Shown: positions 44,938 through 54,304, counted from the first letter of the stretch. The stretch is DNA of 64,000 nucleotides from Candidatus Cryptobacteroides avicola (GCA_017695115.1 JADILV010000021.1:1-64000); one strand, 5' to 3'. Program-made: numbers and translations. The notes: generated from the sequence alone by a model not told the origin.

Positions 44938-46302
44938 TCAGAATTGGTCTATATATGATATTCCGTTGTAGTATGAGACTACATGCTTTTTCAGGTAGAA
45001 CTGCAGCAGGGCGTTGAGCCTTTCGGCCTTTGCCTTCAGATAGCTCTCGGAAGCTGTCTTGTATTCGATTGATGAAATCAGCCCCAGCTCGAATTTCCTG
45101 CTGTTGAGGCTGAATGCCTCCTCCTGTACGTTTGCACGCTTTTCTGCCTGGAAATAAGCGGATTCGGCACCGTCGCGGTCTTTTATCGCTCTCAGCACTT
45201 CCGCCTCCACTTCTCTCACTTTCTGTTCATATTCGGCAGTCGCCCGTTTGTATGCGTTTTTCTTGCGTGCTATGTCCGAATGTCTGGATAGCCGGTCGAA
45301 TATCGGGATTGAAAGCGACAGCTGCAGATATTCTCCACCGTTGTTCCGGAACTGGTTCCAGAACGGGTCGGCAGTATATCCTGCCTGTCCGGGATAAGTA
45401 TAGTAACTGGTTGACCATCCGCCGTATAATGAGAGAGTAGGGGAGAGCTGCCATCTGGCGGTCCTGAGTTCGAGCCTGGCGTTTTCCATATTGCCTTTGG
45501 CGATGGAAATGTCCGGGAGGGTATTCATGGCGTTGCCGATTATGTCATCCGGATTGTTCTCGTCGGTCAGGAGGTACAGCTCGTTGCCTTCTTCTGCAGA
45601 TGACGTGTCGATAGCAAGGGAATCCGTTATAGGCCAGAACATTACGTCTTTCAGTGTGATATAGGCATCTTCCAGGCTGTTCCAGGCTGTTATCAGGTCA
45701 TATTCCCGGTCAGACAGGTCCGCTTCCATCTGCACTACGTCCGCATAGCCTTTCTGCCCGAGTTCCTCCTGTCTTCTGGCAAGATGCAGGGCTTCCTGTG
45801 CTGTCCTGACCTGGTCTGAAAGTATATCTGCCAGCCGGCTATAGTAGACGACATTGTAGTATGCTTCGATGGTTGCCAGGCAGACCTGGTCTTCAATCTG
45901 CTGTTCCTGGCTGATTCCCATTGCCTTGGCTGTCTTGGTTATGCGCAGGTTGTTGACGGCCTGGAATCCGTTGAAAAGATTTATGCCTGCCGAAACTGAA
46001 TATGCGTTGTTGAAAGAAGTCGTGGAGATATAGGTATTGCTTTCAGGGTCGATTGCTCTTCCGAAATTATAATAGACATGTCCCTGGCCGCTGACTGTAG
46101 GCGTGAACGCTGCCAGTATGGCATCTCTGCGTGCAACCTGGTTATCGTCATTCGTGGCCTGCTGTATCCTCAGCTTTGTAGAATTGGAGGTGGCGTATTC
46201 CATACAATCCTTCAGGGTCATCACCTGTCCGGAAGACTTGGCCGGAAATGCTGCCATCACTGCTGAAACCGCCGCAGCTATGAATATTTTTCCTTTTTTC
46301 AT
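44938..46302 (-). CDS. TolC-family outer-membrane efflux protein
   Basis: Outer-membrane exit duct of 454 residues with signal peptide (KIFIAAAVSAVMAAFPAKSSG) and two outer-membrane-efflux repeats of long amphipathic helices (TLKDCMEYATSNSTKLRIQQ; AEVLRAIKDRDGAESAYFQA; LELGLISSIEYKTA-like segment near the end). It heads the export array and the adaptor gene follows after 67 bases that hold a small GTCGC/GCGAC hairpin (about 44908-44920). It should connect with the adaptor above. Confidence 0.9.
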   Translation of the reverse strand: MKKGKIFIAAAVSAVMAAFPAKSSGQVMTLKDCMEYATSNSTKLRIQQATNDDNQVARRDAILAAFTPTVSGQGHVYYNFGRAIDPESNTYISTTSFNNAYSVSAGINLFNGFQAVNNLRITKTAKAMGISQEQQIEDQVCLATIEAYYNVVYYSRLADILSDQVRTAQEALHLARRQEELGQKGYADVVQMEADLSDREYDLITAWNSLEDAYITLKDVMFWPITDSLAIDTSSAEEGNELYLLTDENNPDDIIGNAMNTLPDISIAKGNMENARLELRTARWQLSPTLSLYGGWSTSYYTYPGQAGYTADPFWNQFRNNGGEYLQLSLSIPIFDRLSRHSDIARKKNAYKRATAEYEQKVREVEAEVLRAIKDRDGAESAYFQAEKRANVQEEAFSLNSRKFELGLISSIEYKTASESYLKAKAERLNALLQFYLKKHVVSYYNGISYIDQF

Positions 46303-46398
46303 TCTATAGGTATTTCAATCTGACGTGCCAGAAAGTTACATTGTTCGTGCCTGTGAGGTTAAAGTATTGAGTGTCACAATGATACAATTTACAATAAA

Positions 46399-46457
46399 AC
46401 AGCGGAGTGTAAAATTTCTTTACACTCCGCTGTAAACACTGTAAAACTTCTTTACAG
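46399..46457 (-). terminator. Tandem hairpin terminator after the carboxypeptidase-regulatory-like gene
   Basis: On the minus strand a short hairpin (CTGTAAA stem, 46439-46457) is followed by a perfect 15-base-pair stem (46399-46413 with 46419-46433) and then TTTATTGT. It ends the transcript of the gene at 46466 and insulates the tolC array. The two stems share TGTAAA/TTTACA ends. Confidence 0.75.
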
Positions 46458-46465
46458 TTTTACAG

Positions 46466-47356
46466 TCATTTGTCCTTGTACTCCAGACCGGAGACGGTAA
46501 GCCCCATATTGAACGGGGACTTCACGATTTCCCCGAGGACAGTGTCGCGGCAGTAACCGGATTTGAAGTACAGAGGGAACTCCAGTCTGTTTTCGTTAAT
46601 TTTTTCCATGTATGCTTTTCCTGTAAGGTCCTTGGCTTCATTCCATTCTTCCTTTGATTTGTCGGAGCAGTCTACAAAAGCCAGACTTACAAAATATTCT
46701 CCGGGCTCCAGGATCATTGTGGCGGACGGAGCCGCGCTGTATGATACCGGTCTTGAGGATGTCCGTATGTCTATATAGAGGGGGACTGTCATGATATTTC
46801 TGAAAATGCCTTCGGTAATTCTATATACATTCAGGCTTACCTTGCATTCCTCGATGGTGTTGGAGGCGACCTTGAAATTGAATTCCTTTATCTGGAACCT
46901 GTGCCTGACTTTTACAGTCGAGCCTATTTCATTGCCGGTCCTGTCCGGCGTGTATACCCCGTATGCCGCTGGGAATCTCGCCCCTTTGTTGACCAGTGTC
47001 TTTTCTTTGGAACCGGACCCCAGGACTACAGCTTCCTGTAATTCTGCCGGAACCAGTGTGACAGTGAGACTGTCTGTCCCGTTATACTCCGAAGCCGGGA
47101 CCAGTCCGGTCAGATATGAAACATGGTGGAACTCCAGAGGGTCTGCCGTACCGTCAGGGATTTCCAGCCTGAACCTTCCGTCTGCCGAAGAAATGGCCCC
47201 TATCCCGCTTCCCGGTATCCCGACAGCAACGTATTCGACAGCCTTGCCGTCCTGGTTTACGATGTTTCCTTTAAGGATCTGCTGTGCGTCTGCTGCAAAC
47301 GGAAATGAAACGGCCATTGCAGCCAGAATATAGCCTGGTATGAATTTAAGTAGCAT
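46466..47356 (-). CDS. Exported protein with carboxypeptidase-regulatory-like (CarbopepD_reg_2) domain
   Basis: Protein of 296 residues with signal peptide (ILAAMAVSFPFAADAQ). Residues 27-110 form a CarbopepD_reg_2/TonB-plug-associated beta fold (LKGNIVNQDGKAVEYVAVGI, GAISSADGRFRLEIPDG). The rest (about 125-296) is not recognised; it has SFxIKE-like FQIKEFNFKVASNTIEECKVSLNVY, which recalls domains found behind this fold in Bacteroidota secreted proteins. It is not a SusC receptor since it lacks a barrel. Function unknown. Confidence 0.7.
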   Translation of the reverse strand: MLLKFIPGYILAAMAVSFPFAADAQQILKGNIVNQDGKAVEYVAVGIPGSGIGAISSADGRFRLEIPDGTADPLEFHHVSYLTGLVPASEYNGTDSLTVTLVPAELQEAVVLGSGSKEKTLVNKGARFPAAYGVYTPDRTGNEIGSTVKVRHRFQIKEFNFKVASNTIEECKVSLNVYRITEGIFRNIMTVPLYIDIRTSSRPVSYSAAPSATMILEPGEYFVSLAFVDCSDKSKEEWNEAKDLTGKAYMEKINENRLEFPLYFKSGYCRDTVLGEIVKSPFNMGLTVSGLEYKDK

Positions 47357-47486
47357 AGTCTGATGTCAGTTTGTCAAATTGATTCCAGAAGTCGTTTTGA
47401 ATAATTTTGGGGAATTTCCCGTATGGCTCTTTCCTGTCTGTCAGATTCTTCTTTTCCAAGGAAAACCTGACATCATGCCGGCCCCT

Positions 47487-48215
47487 TTAAGGCAGGTTGT
47501 TCGCCTTGAAGTGCAGTCCTTCGTGCAGGTCATATTGCATCTGGGGCTTTGAGAACTTGTAGACTTCCGGGTCGAAGTGTTTCCTGTCCTTGAAAACGGA
47601 TTCATCGAATTCAAGTGGTTGTCCTCCAGGCATATATATGAAATACAGCCCGTTCATGACAGGGATTGCGTTCCCGGACGGGGGCAGGCCGAGCCCGAAA
47701 AGCAGTCTGCCGATGCCGGCCGCCCAGTCAGGCAGGGCAAGGGGTCTTGAAAGCGCGAAAGATTCCGCAATGTCAGCTTTGACAGCGGATACTGACTCCA
47801 TCTGTCTGAGAAAAATTTCCCGTTTGGGGTCGGTATATGTTTCCGGTATCGGCAGGATTCCCGGAATCATGCTGAGAATCAGTTCTTTGGGGATCGACTG
47901 GAATGTATTCCCTTTCGGAATGGCCCTGTCATACTGCCTGTCGATTTCAGTAAGGATTCCTTTAAGTATGCTGATGCGAAGCTGAGGAGAATCTTTCGGG
48001 ATGGAATCATTTACATAGGCGAGCAGCGTGTCCTGTCGGTCTGCGGTGATAATGCTGTCCCGGACGGCCCTGGACGAGAGTGTCAGGATATTGTCTTTCA
48101 GCGTGGCCTCGAAATCCGACTCCTGTGCGCAGACATCCATGCACAGGAAGGATTCTGCCGCAACGCAGGCTGCAGCGCAGGCCAGAACCATTCGCCAGAA
48201 ACTTTTTCTGTTCAT
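47487..48215 (-). CDS. Exported protein of unknown function
   Basis: Protein of 242 residues with a signal peptide (MVLACAAACVAAESFLCMDVCAQ). The mature part is mixed helix and loop with SIPKELILSMIPGILPIPET, DWAAGIGRLLFGLGLPPSG and a C-terminal YKFSKPQMQYDLHEGLHFK; I recognise no family. A strong promoter lies upstream at 48281. It is 130 bases before the neighbour at 47356 on the same strand, and the two may work together, but nothing in the sequence proves it. Confidence 0.6.
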   Translation of the reverse strand: MNRKSFWRMVLACAAACVAAESFLCMDVCAQESDFEATLKDNILTLSSRAVRDSIITADRQDTLLAYVNDSIPKDSPQLRISILKGILTEIDRQYDRAIPKGNTFQSIPKELILSMIPGILPIPETYTDPKREIFLRQMESVSAVKADIAESFALSRPLALPDWAAGIGRLLFGLGLPPSGNAIPVMNGLYFIYMPGGQPLEFDESVFKDRKHFDPEVYKFSKPQMQYDLHEGLHFKANNLP

Positions 48216-48280
48216 ATTCCAAAACTTGTATGAATCCGTGTACGCTGAATACTATTTACTGTATTAGTTCAATAGTACTG

Positions 48281-48312
48281 CAAATCTAATAATATTTCTT
48301 AAGAATATGCAA
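48281..48312 (-). promoter_or_regulatory. Bacteroidota promoter of the gene at 47487-48215
   Basis: On the minus strand TTG (48310-48312), a 21-base spacer and TAGATTTG (48281-48288) match the Bacteroidota consensus. The leader would be about 60 bases. Confidence 0.7.
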
Positions 48313-48397
48313 CAGTCATGCAAATTATTCAAAGGATGCCGGGGAAATCTTGAATGGATAGGAGTTTGGAAATTATGGTTAAATTTGCCCCGCATTT

Positions 48398-48421
48398 CCC
48401 TCGGCTACGCTCGGGATGACA
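48398..48421 (-). repeat. Copy of the TGTCATCCC interspersed repeat
   Basis: The minus strand reads TGTCATCCCGAGCG, then TAGCCGAGGG, matching the complete copy at 15283 except for the two central bases. It lies in the leader of the HD-domain gene, just downstream of a possible -7 element TAAATTTG at 48380-48387. Confidence 0.65.
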
Positions 48422-48462
48422 TATCCAGAGGTAAATTAATTATCAGACAGACATTATAATTT

Positions 48463-49101
48463 ATGGTACGGGAAGAGATAACCAGCTTCATTGAAAGCGA
48501 GATAGTGCCGCTGTACGATGGGTTTGATCCTGCACATCGCCGCGACCATGTCATGACTGTCATGTCGCAGGCAATGGAGCTTTACAGCCGGGCCCCGGAA
48601 AATGTAAAGAAGGAAATGGACCGGGAAGTCCTGCTGATGGCTGCGGCATGCCATGACCTGGGGCTTGTGAACGGCAGGGAGAACCACCATCTGGACTCGG
48701 GGAAAATCATCCGTTCCGATGAAAGGTTGCGGAAGTGGTTTGATGACGGGCAGATAGAAACCATAGCACAGGCAGCGGAAGACCACAGGGCTTCAGGAAA
48801 ATCGGAGCCACGTTCCATATATGGGAAGATGGTCGCTGAAGCTGACCGTGTCATTGATGGGGAAACCATCATCCGCCGTACTCTCCAGTACGGGCAGAGC
48901 CGTTATCCGGAAATGGATCCTGAAGCGCAGATAGCCAGGGCGGAAGAGCACCTGAAAACCAAATACGGATACGGCGGCTACCTGAAACTCTGGATTCCCT
49001 GGAGTGACAACGCCGCCCGTCTGGACGCTCTCCGTGCCCTGATTGCCGACCCTGTCCGTCTCCATGCTGAAGTTCGCCGCATCTACTTTACGATAATGTA
49101 A
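48463..49101 (+). CDS. HD-domain metal-dependent phosphohydrolase
   Basis: Cytosolic protein of 212 residues with the HD-superfamily metal site in order: RRDHVMTVM (His), AACHDLGL (His-Asp pair), EDHRAS (His) and AEADRVID (Asp). The family cleaves phosphate esters, often of nucleotides; the substrate is not predictable. The C-terminal part (GYGGYLKLWIPW, LHAEVRRIYFTI) is short and helical. A TAAATTTG element at 48380-48387 may drive it. It is a single gene between the exported proteins and a repeat-rich gap. Confidence 0.82.
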   Translation: MVREEITSFIESEIVPLYDGFDPAHRRDHVMTVMSQAMELYSRAPENVKKEMDREVLLMAAACHDLGLVNGRENHHLDSGKIIRSDERLRKWFDDGQIETIAQAAEDHRASGKSEPRSIYGKMVAEADRVIDGETIIRRTLQYGQSRYPEMDPEAQIARAEEHLKTKYGYGGYLKLWIPWSDNAARLDALRALIADPVRLHAEVRRIYFTIM

Positions 49102-49191
49102 GCCGTAACCTTGGCGCACGGTCAGAATCTCTTGCTGTGACGATAAATCTTTAATTATCAGCAATTTATTTGTGCTGCATAAATGAATCTC

Positions 49192-49229
49192 CGTGCTTTA
49201 AAGCCTATAAAAATATGGTTTAAAGCACG
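49192..49229. other. Hairpin CGTGCTTTAAA
   Basis: CGTGCTTTAAA (49192-49202) pairs fully with TTTAAAGCACG (49219-49229) around a 16-base A/T-rich loop. A third partial copy, GTGCTTTAAGG, lies at about 49278-49288. No T-run follows, so a terminator role for the HD gene is doubtful. Confidence 0.55.
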
Positions 49230-49295
49230 ATGATGTTTTGCAAGAGATTATAAATGAATGAGTTGTGAAAACTATGTGTGCTTTAAGGTTTCGTT

Positions 49296-49378
49296 CTCTG
49301 CGTAAGACTTTTTCAGCTGGGATACTGTATATAGTTCACCCCTGTTTTGTGAGGACATCGGCTCTCGAGAAGGGAGGG
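49296..49378 (+). repeat. Direct repeat, copy 1 (about 84 bases)
   Basis: Begins CTCTGCGTAAGACTTTTTC and ends GAGAAGGGAGGG. It matches copy 2 at 49474 with about six changes and one single-base gap. It contains the left inverted-repeat arm TAGTTCACCCCTGTTTTGTGA at 49332-49352. Confidence 0.8.
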
Positions 49379-49473
49379 TCTTGCGTAAGAACATCTGTGC
49401 TTGTAATGCTATTAAAACAGATACCCTGGTACCATAGTGACATTTTCCCACCCCCGGGTAGGGGCCGGTATAG

Positions 49474-49558
49474 CTCTGCGTAAGACTTTTTTCAACTGGG
49501 ATACTGTATATAGTTCACCCCTGTTTTGTGAAGACATTGGCTCCCGAAAAGGGAGGGG
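49474..49558 (+). repeat. Direct repeat, copy 2 (about 85 bases)
   Basis: Near-identical to copy 1. Its arm TAGTTCACCCCTGTTTTGTGA (49511-49531) faces TCACAAAAACAGGGGTGAACTA at 49581-49602, so copy 2 and this arm enclose about 49 bases that include CTCCCGAAAAGGGAG and CCCACGAAGTGGG small hairpins. With the flanking ATACTGT (49501-49507) and ACAGTAT (49610-49616) the inverted repeat extends outward. Confidence 0.75.
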
Positions 49559-49615
49559 ACCCACGAAGTGGGGAGGATCATCACAAAAACAGGGGTGAAC
49601 TATTGTTTGACAGTA

Positions 49616-52489
49616 TTACAGCGTCCTCTTGATTTCCACAATATTATACGCCTCCACAACATCACCCACCTTGATATCATTATACCCGGCGATATTGAGA
49701 CCGCAGTCCATACCCGCAACAACCTCCTTCACATCATCCTTGAACCTCTTGAGAGACCCGAGCTCGCCTGTATAGACAACGATACCGTCACGGATAACCC
49801 TGACCTTGGATGTCCTTGTAAGCTTGCCTTCCTTGACCACGCAGCCGGCGATAGTCCCCACCTTGGAAATCTTGAATGTCTCGGCAACCTCTGCAGTAGC
49901 GGTAACCTCCTCTTTCTCCTCAGGAGCAAGCATACCCTCGATACCGCTCTTGACCTCGTTGATCGCATCGTAGATGACAGAATAGAGCCTGATCTCGATT
50001 TCCTCCTTCTCAGCAAGCCTGCGTGCATTTGCAGAAGGACGTACCTGGAAGCCGATAATGATGGCGTCGGAAGCTGCCGCGAGCAGCACATCGGACTCGG
50101 AAATGGCTCCGACAGCCTTGTGGATCACATTCACGCGGACTTCTTCGGTAGAAAGTTTGAGCAGAGAGTCCGACAGGGCCTCGATGGATCCGTCCACGTC
50201 TCCCTTGACTATGATATTCAGTTCCTTGAAGTTTCCGATAGCGATTCTGCGTCCGATCTCCTCCAGAGAAAGGTGCTTCTGCGTCTTGATGCCCTGTATG
50301 CGGATAAGCTGCTCCCTCTTATTGGCGATGTCCTTGGCCTCTTTCTCATCGGCCATGACATTGAATGTCTCGCCGGCAGTAGGCGCACCGTTCAGTCCGA
50401 GTACGGATACCGGTGTGGACGGCCCGGCCTCTTCGACCTTCTGACCGCGCTCGTTGAACATGGCCTTCACCCTTCCGGTATAGCAGCCGCTGAGCATCAC
50501 GTCGCCTACACGCATTGTCCCGTTCTGGACAAGCACAGTGGCCAGATATCCGCGGCCCTTGTCGAGTGAAGATTCTATTACCGCACCTGTCGCCCTTCTC
50601 TTAGGGTTGGCTTTCAGGTCAAGCAGTTCCGCCTCCAGCAGCACCTTGTCCAGAAGCTTGTCCACATTGATACCTTTCTTTGCGGAAATTTCCTGGCACT
50701 GGTATTTGCCTCCCCATTCCTCCACGAGGAGATTCATGTTGGCAAGCTGTTCGCGGATCTTGTCCGGATTCGCGCCCGGTTTGTCTATCTTGTTGATAGC
50801 AAATACCATAGGGACACCGGCAGCCTGGGCATGGTTGATGGCCTCTACGGTCTGCGGCATTATGGCGTCATCGGCCGCGATAATGATGATGGCAAGGTCG
50901 GTCATCTTGGCTCCACGGGCACGCATGGCCGTAAACGCTTCGTGACCAGGGGTATCGAGGAATGTGATCCTCTTCCCGTCAGGGAGTACCACATTGTAGG
51001 CACCGATATGCTGCGTGATACCACCGGCCTCACCGGCGATGACGTTGGATTTGCGTATATAGTCCAGCAGGGAAGTCTTGCCGTGGTCGACGTGTCCCAT
51101 GACCGTAATTACAGGCGGTCTCGGAACGAGTTCCCCTTCATCGTCATTCTCCTGCTCGATGGCTTCGGTAAGCTCTGCAGTGACAAACTCCACCTCATAT
51201 CCGAACTCCTCGGCCACAAGCACGATGGTTTCTGCGTCAAGCCTCTGGTTGATCGATACCATCAGGCCCAGACTCATGCAGGCTCCGATAATCTTGGTCA
51301 CAGGGATGTTCATCAGGTTGGCCATATCGTTCACAGTAACGAACTCCGTGACCTTGAGGATTTTCTTCTCCAGCTCCTGCTGCTCCATCTCCTCCTGGAG
51401 TTTCTGTGAGGCAAGTTCCCTTTTTTCTTTCCTGTGCTTCGCTCCGAAGTTGTTCTTGGACTTGCTCTCGTTCATCCTGGCATAGGTCTCCTTGATCTGC
51501 TTCTGGATTTCCTTCTGCATCTCTTCCTCTTCGGCCTCGGTCATGGCAGGTTTGAAGCGGTCGCGCTTTTTCCCTTTTCCGGATGATGCGTTCTGTTCCT
51601 GGCGGTCTTTCTTTCCGCCTTCGTTCTTGTTCTTTTTGTTTTTGTCTTTTTTGAAGTCTTCGGTCTCGCTCCCTACTTTCGTTACGTCCACTTTCTGGCT
51701 TCCGCCTTTGGCGATACGTTCTCTCTTCTTGTTCTTCTTTTTCCTGTCGAACTGTGACAGGTCGATCTTGTCGACGACCTTCGGTCCCTGGAGCTTTTCC
51801 ACTTCAATCTTGATTTCCCTGGTCTCATGTACTTTGACAGGCTCCGGTGCTACTTGTTCTTCCATAGGTTTTTCTTCGGCTTTTGCCTCTGTCTCCATGT
51901 CCGCCTTTTCTTCCGGCATGGCTACAGGGGCCTCCTCCTCGTTCCGCGGCTCTTCATTCTTGGCCTGGTGGGCCTTTTTCTCAAACTGGGAGAGGTCGAT
52001 CTTGTCGACAATCTTCAGTCCTTCGATTATAGGTTTCCTTGTCTCTTCCTCCGTGGTTCCGGCAGGTGCGTGCCCGTCTGTATGCTCCGGTTCCGGTCCG
52101 GTCTGCTGCACCGGCTCCGGTTCTGCGGCAGGTTCCTGTTCAGGCTGAGGCTTCTGGACAGGTGCTGCTTCCTGTACCGGTGCACTGTGGGCGAAGCTGT
52201 TGCTCTTGATGATTATTTCCTTTACAGGCTCGTCCTCATCTTCAGCGACGGATTTCTTCTTGGTCCCCAGTTCAATGATCTCCTTGAGCTTGATGGCGAC
52301 TTTTTCCGAGTCCTGCTTGAGTTTCTGTTCGTCACCGAATTTAGCCTCTATCGCCGGAAGATATGAATCCGAAATCTTTGCGTTAGGATTCATGTCCACT
52401 CCTGCCCCTTTTTCATTGAGGAAGTCCACAAGAGTCTGAAGCCCTATATTGAATTCTTTCGTAAGTTTGCTTAATCTTATTTCTGCCAT
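49616..52489 (-). CDS. infB: Translation initiation factor IF-2
   Basis: GTPase that places initiator tRNA on the small ribosomal subunit. Length 957 residues. The N-terminal domain ([23 protein letters not shown]) is followed by a long charged linker rich in E, K, P and Q with repeated [18 protein letters not shown] units, then the G domain with [17 protein letters not shown] and NKIDKP, and the C-terminal beta-barrels. It is the last gene of rimP-nusA-infB. The stop lies directly on the arm of the inverted repeat in the gap behind it. Confidence 0.96.
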   Translation of the reverse strand: MAEIRLSKLTKEFNIGLQTLVDFLNEKGAGVDMNPNAKISDSYLPAIEAKFGDEQKLKQDSEKVAIKLKEIIELGTKKKSVAEDEDEPVKEIIIKSNSFAHSAPVQEAAPVQKPQPEQEPAAEPEPVQQTGPEPEHTDGHAPAGTTEEETRKPIIEGLKIVDKIDLSQFEKKAHQAKNEEPRNEEEAPVAMPEEKADMETEAKAEEKPMEEQVAPEPVKVHETREIKIEVEKLQGPKVVDKIDLSQFDRKKKNKKRERIAKGGSQKVDVTKVGSETEDFKKDKNKKNKNEGGKKDRQEQNASSGKGKKRDRFKPAMTEAEEEEMQKEIQKQIKETYARMNESKSKNNFGAKHRKEKRELASQKLQEEMEQQELEKKILKVTEFVTVNDMANLMNIPVTKIIGACMSLGLMVSINQRLDAETIVLVAEEFGYEVEFVTAELTEAIEQENDDEGELVPRPPVITVMGHVDHGKTSLLDYIRKSNVIAGEAGGITQHIGAYNVVLPDGKRITFLDTPGHEAFTAMRARGAKMTDLAIIIIAADDAIMPQTVEAINHAQAAGVPMVFAINKIDKPGANPDKIREQLANMNLLVEEWGGKYQCQEISAKKGINVDKLLDKVLLEAELLDLKANPKRRATGAVIESSLDKGRGYLATVLVQNGTMRVGDVMLSGCYTGRVKAMFNERGQKVEEAGPSTPVSVLGLNGAPTAGETFNVMADEKEAKDIANKREQLIRIQGIKTQKHLSLEEIGRRIAIGNFKELNIIVKGDVDGSIEALSDSLLKLSTEEVRVNVIHKAVGAISESDVLLAAASDAIIIGFQVRPSANARRLAEKEEIEIRLYSVIYDAINEVKSGIEGMLAPEEKEEVTATAEVAETFKISKVGTIAGCVVKEGKLTRTSKVRVIRDGIVVYTGELGSLKRFKDDVKEVVAGMDCGLNIAGYNDIKVGDVVEAYNIVEIKRTL

Positions 52490-52544
52490 ATAATCTCTGT
52501 TTTAAGTTAATGAATGAGGGAACGGGACCGGAACGACAGGTCTC

Positions 52545-53795
52545 TTAATCTTCGAACTCCGCCCTGAGTATCCTCATCACCTCATCCACTGTCTCGTCCT
52601 CAAGGTCCGCCCTCTTGGCGATATCAGCAGGTGAAAGCGCGAGTACGCTCTTGGCCGTGTCGCAGCCGATGGACTCCAGCTTGTCGATGATCCACTGGTC
52701 GATTTCGTTGCTGAATTCGCTCAGCAGCACATCCTCCTCCTCTCCTTCGCCGTCCTGCTTAGGAAGCTCTCTCCATACCTCTATCTCCTTGCCTACCAGC
52801 ATGCTTGCAAGCTTGATATTGCATCCTCCCTTGCCGATACCTTTCTTCACTTCATCAGGAAGCATGTAGACCTTTATCTTTTCGTCTTCGCCACCGAGGA
52901 CGATAGAGGATATCTTTGCCGGATTGAGCGCCCTCTGGATGAGAAGCTGCGTATTGGATGTCCACTGGAGCACATCGATATTCTCGTTCCTCAGCTCTCT
53001 TACGATGCCTATGATCCTGGCGCCTTTCACTCCGATGCAGGCTCCTATCGGGTCGATTCTCTCATCGTATGATTCAACGGCCACTTTCGCCCTCTCTCCA
53101 GGGATACGGACCACTTTCTTGATGGTGATGAGCCCGTCGTATATTTCAGGCACCTCCTGTTCGAAAAGCTTTTCGAGGAATTCGTTGGATGTACGTGACA
53201 GTATTATATATGGTGTGGTGTTGTTCTTCATCTCCACACTCTTGATTATGGCCCTTACCGTATCGTTCTTCTTGAAATGCTCTCCCGGAATCTGTTCGGA
53301 TTTAGGAAGCCTCAGCTCGTTTCCGTCCTCGTCGAGGATGAGCACTTCCTTGGACCATGTCTGGTACACTTCACCGGTGAAGATCTCTCCGATCTTGCCG
53401 GTGTACTTGTTGTACAGATTGGCCTTCTCGATGTCAAGGATGCGGCCCTGCAGGTTCTGCCTGATGTTGAGGATACCCCTGCGCCCGAAATCCTTCATTT
53501 CGACCTTGGTCGCGTATGTTTCCCCGATTTCATATTCGTCGCCGTCCTTGTTTACCTCGGAAAGCGCTATCTGGGTATTCGGATCCTCGACTTCTTCTAC
53601 CACCTCGCGGTTCCAGTAGATCTCGCAGTCTCCCTTGTCAATGTTTATGATGATGTCGAAGTTGTCTGCAGACCCGTAGGTCTTCGCCAGCTGGGTCCTG
53701 AACACGTCTTCGAGGACTCCCATCATTGTCGGCCTGTCGATGTTCTTCAGATTCTTGAATTCTGAGAACGCATCCCTGAGTTCTGTCTTTTCCAT
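52545..53795 (-). CDS. nusA: Transcription termination/antitermination factor NusA
   Basis: RNA-polymerase-binding factor of 416 residues, in the size range of Bacteroidota NusA. N-terminal NusA domain (FKNLKNIDRPTMMGVLEDVFR), S1 domain (about 130-205; GKIGEIFTGEVYQTWSKEVLI), then two KH domains with GACIGVKGARI and GIGKGGCNIKLA. A C-terminal part (KSVLALSPADIAKRADLEDETVDEV) resembles a helix-hairpin repeat of the NusA acidic-region type. It lies 15 bases after rimP and 55 bases before infB on the same transcript. Confidence 0.95.
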   Translation of the reverse strand: MEKTELRDAFSEFKNLKNIDRPTMMGVLEDVFRTQLAKTYGSADNFDIIINIDKGDCEIYWNREVVEEVEDPNTQIALSEVNKDGDEYEIGETYATKVEMKDFGRRGILNIRQNLQGRILDIEKANLYNKYTGKIGEIFTGEVYQTWSKEVLILDEDGNELRLPKSEQIPGEHFKKNDTVRAIIKSVEMKNNTTPYIILSRTSNEFLEKLFEQEVPEIYDGLITIKKVVRIPGERAKVAVESYDERIDPIGACIGVKGARIIGIVRELRNENIDVLQWTSNTQLLIQRALNPAKISSIVLGGEDEKIKVYMLPDEVKKGIGKGGCNIKLASMLVGKEIEVWRELPKQDGEGEEEDVLLSEFSNEIDQWIIDKLESIGCDTAKSVLALSPADIAKRADLEDETVDEVMRILRAEFED

Positions 53796-53810
53796 TTTTA
53801 TCTGTTTTTT

Positions 53811-54278
53811 CTATTTAAAATCAATGTAGTACCTTACTGAGTTGATGTCTGAGAGCGGGAATGTGTCCGTGTGTTCCACAGGAACCTTCTTCTTGCCTCC
53901 CTCCGGTTTTTCCAGGGCGCTCCATGTCAGTGTCACCGTGTCTCCGGAGGCTTCCGAGAGCGTCGCAACGAGCTTCTTTCCGCCTTTCATGGCCACTTCC
54001 ACTTTCTTTCCCACCGCTTTCAGGTATTGCTTCCATACCTTGAACGGCTGGTCCAGGCCTGCAGAAGACACTGTCAGTGAATAGTCTTCCGTGTCTCTGC
54101 TGAATTTTTCCTCGAAAATCCTGCTCAGCTCTACACAGTCTTCCAGTTCCACTGTGCCGTTTTCCGACTCGACCGTAAGTTCGATGTCGTTGTCCCTGCT
54201 GACATTTATGCTGACAATGAAACATCCCCGTGCAACGATTGCACTTTCCATTGCATCTTGTATCTCTGAAACTTTCAT
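53811..54278 (-). CDS. rimP: Ribosome maturation factor RimP
   Basis: Factor needed for 30S subunit assembly, 155 residues. It has the RimP N-terminal domain (CFIVSINVSRDNDIELTVES, VELEDCVELSRIFEEKFS, DYSLTVSSAGLDQPFK) and a C-terminal SH3-like barrel (KKVEVAMKGGKKLVATLSEA). It begins the rimP-nusA-infB operon, the usual bacterial order, behind a promoter and a small leader hairpin. Confidence 0.93.
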   Translation of the reverse strand: MKVSEIQDAMESAIVARGCFIVSINVSRDNDIELTVESENGTVELEDCVELSRIFEEKFSRDTEDYSLTVSSAGLDQPFKVWKQYLKAVGKKVEVAMKGGKKLVATLSEASGDTVTLTWSALEKPEGGKKKVPVEHTDTFPLSDINSVRYYIDFK

Positions 54279-54304
54279 GCTGCCGGGTTATGAACATAAA
54301 ATAA

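Larger units (their letters stand above)
49102..49615 (+). other. 514-base repeat-rich gap between the HD gene and infB
   Basis: No credible gene. It holds a hairpin (49192-49229), two direct repeats of about 84 bases (49296-49378 and 49474-49558), and an inverted repeat whose right arm (49581-49602) ends next to the infB stop. Between the repeats is a stretch with CCCCCGGGTAGGGG. A 72-codon open frame at 49265 is made of repeat sequence. Confidence 0.7.

Noticed and set aside
46314..46330. Sigma-54-like TGGCACG followed by TTGAA on the minus strand before tolC
   Set aside because: The -24 half is good, but the spacing to the -12 half is one base too long, GC is GA, and the start point would be about 2 bases from the tolC ATG.
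49265..49483. Open frame of 72 codons behind the HD gene
   Set aside because: It starts at GTG and lies almost wholly in the direct repeat; no domain or signal is visible.
51492..52439. Plus-strand frames opposite the infB linker
   Set aside because: They are low-complexity products of the E/K/P-rich linker read backwards.
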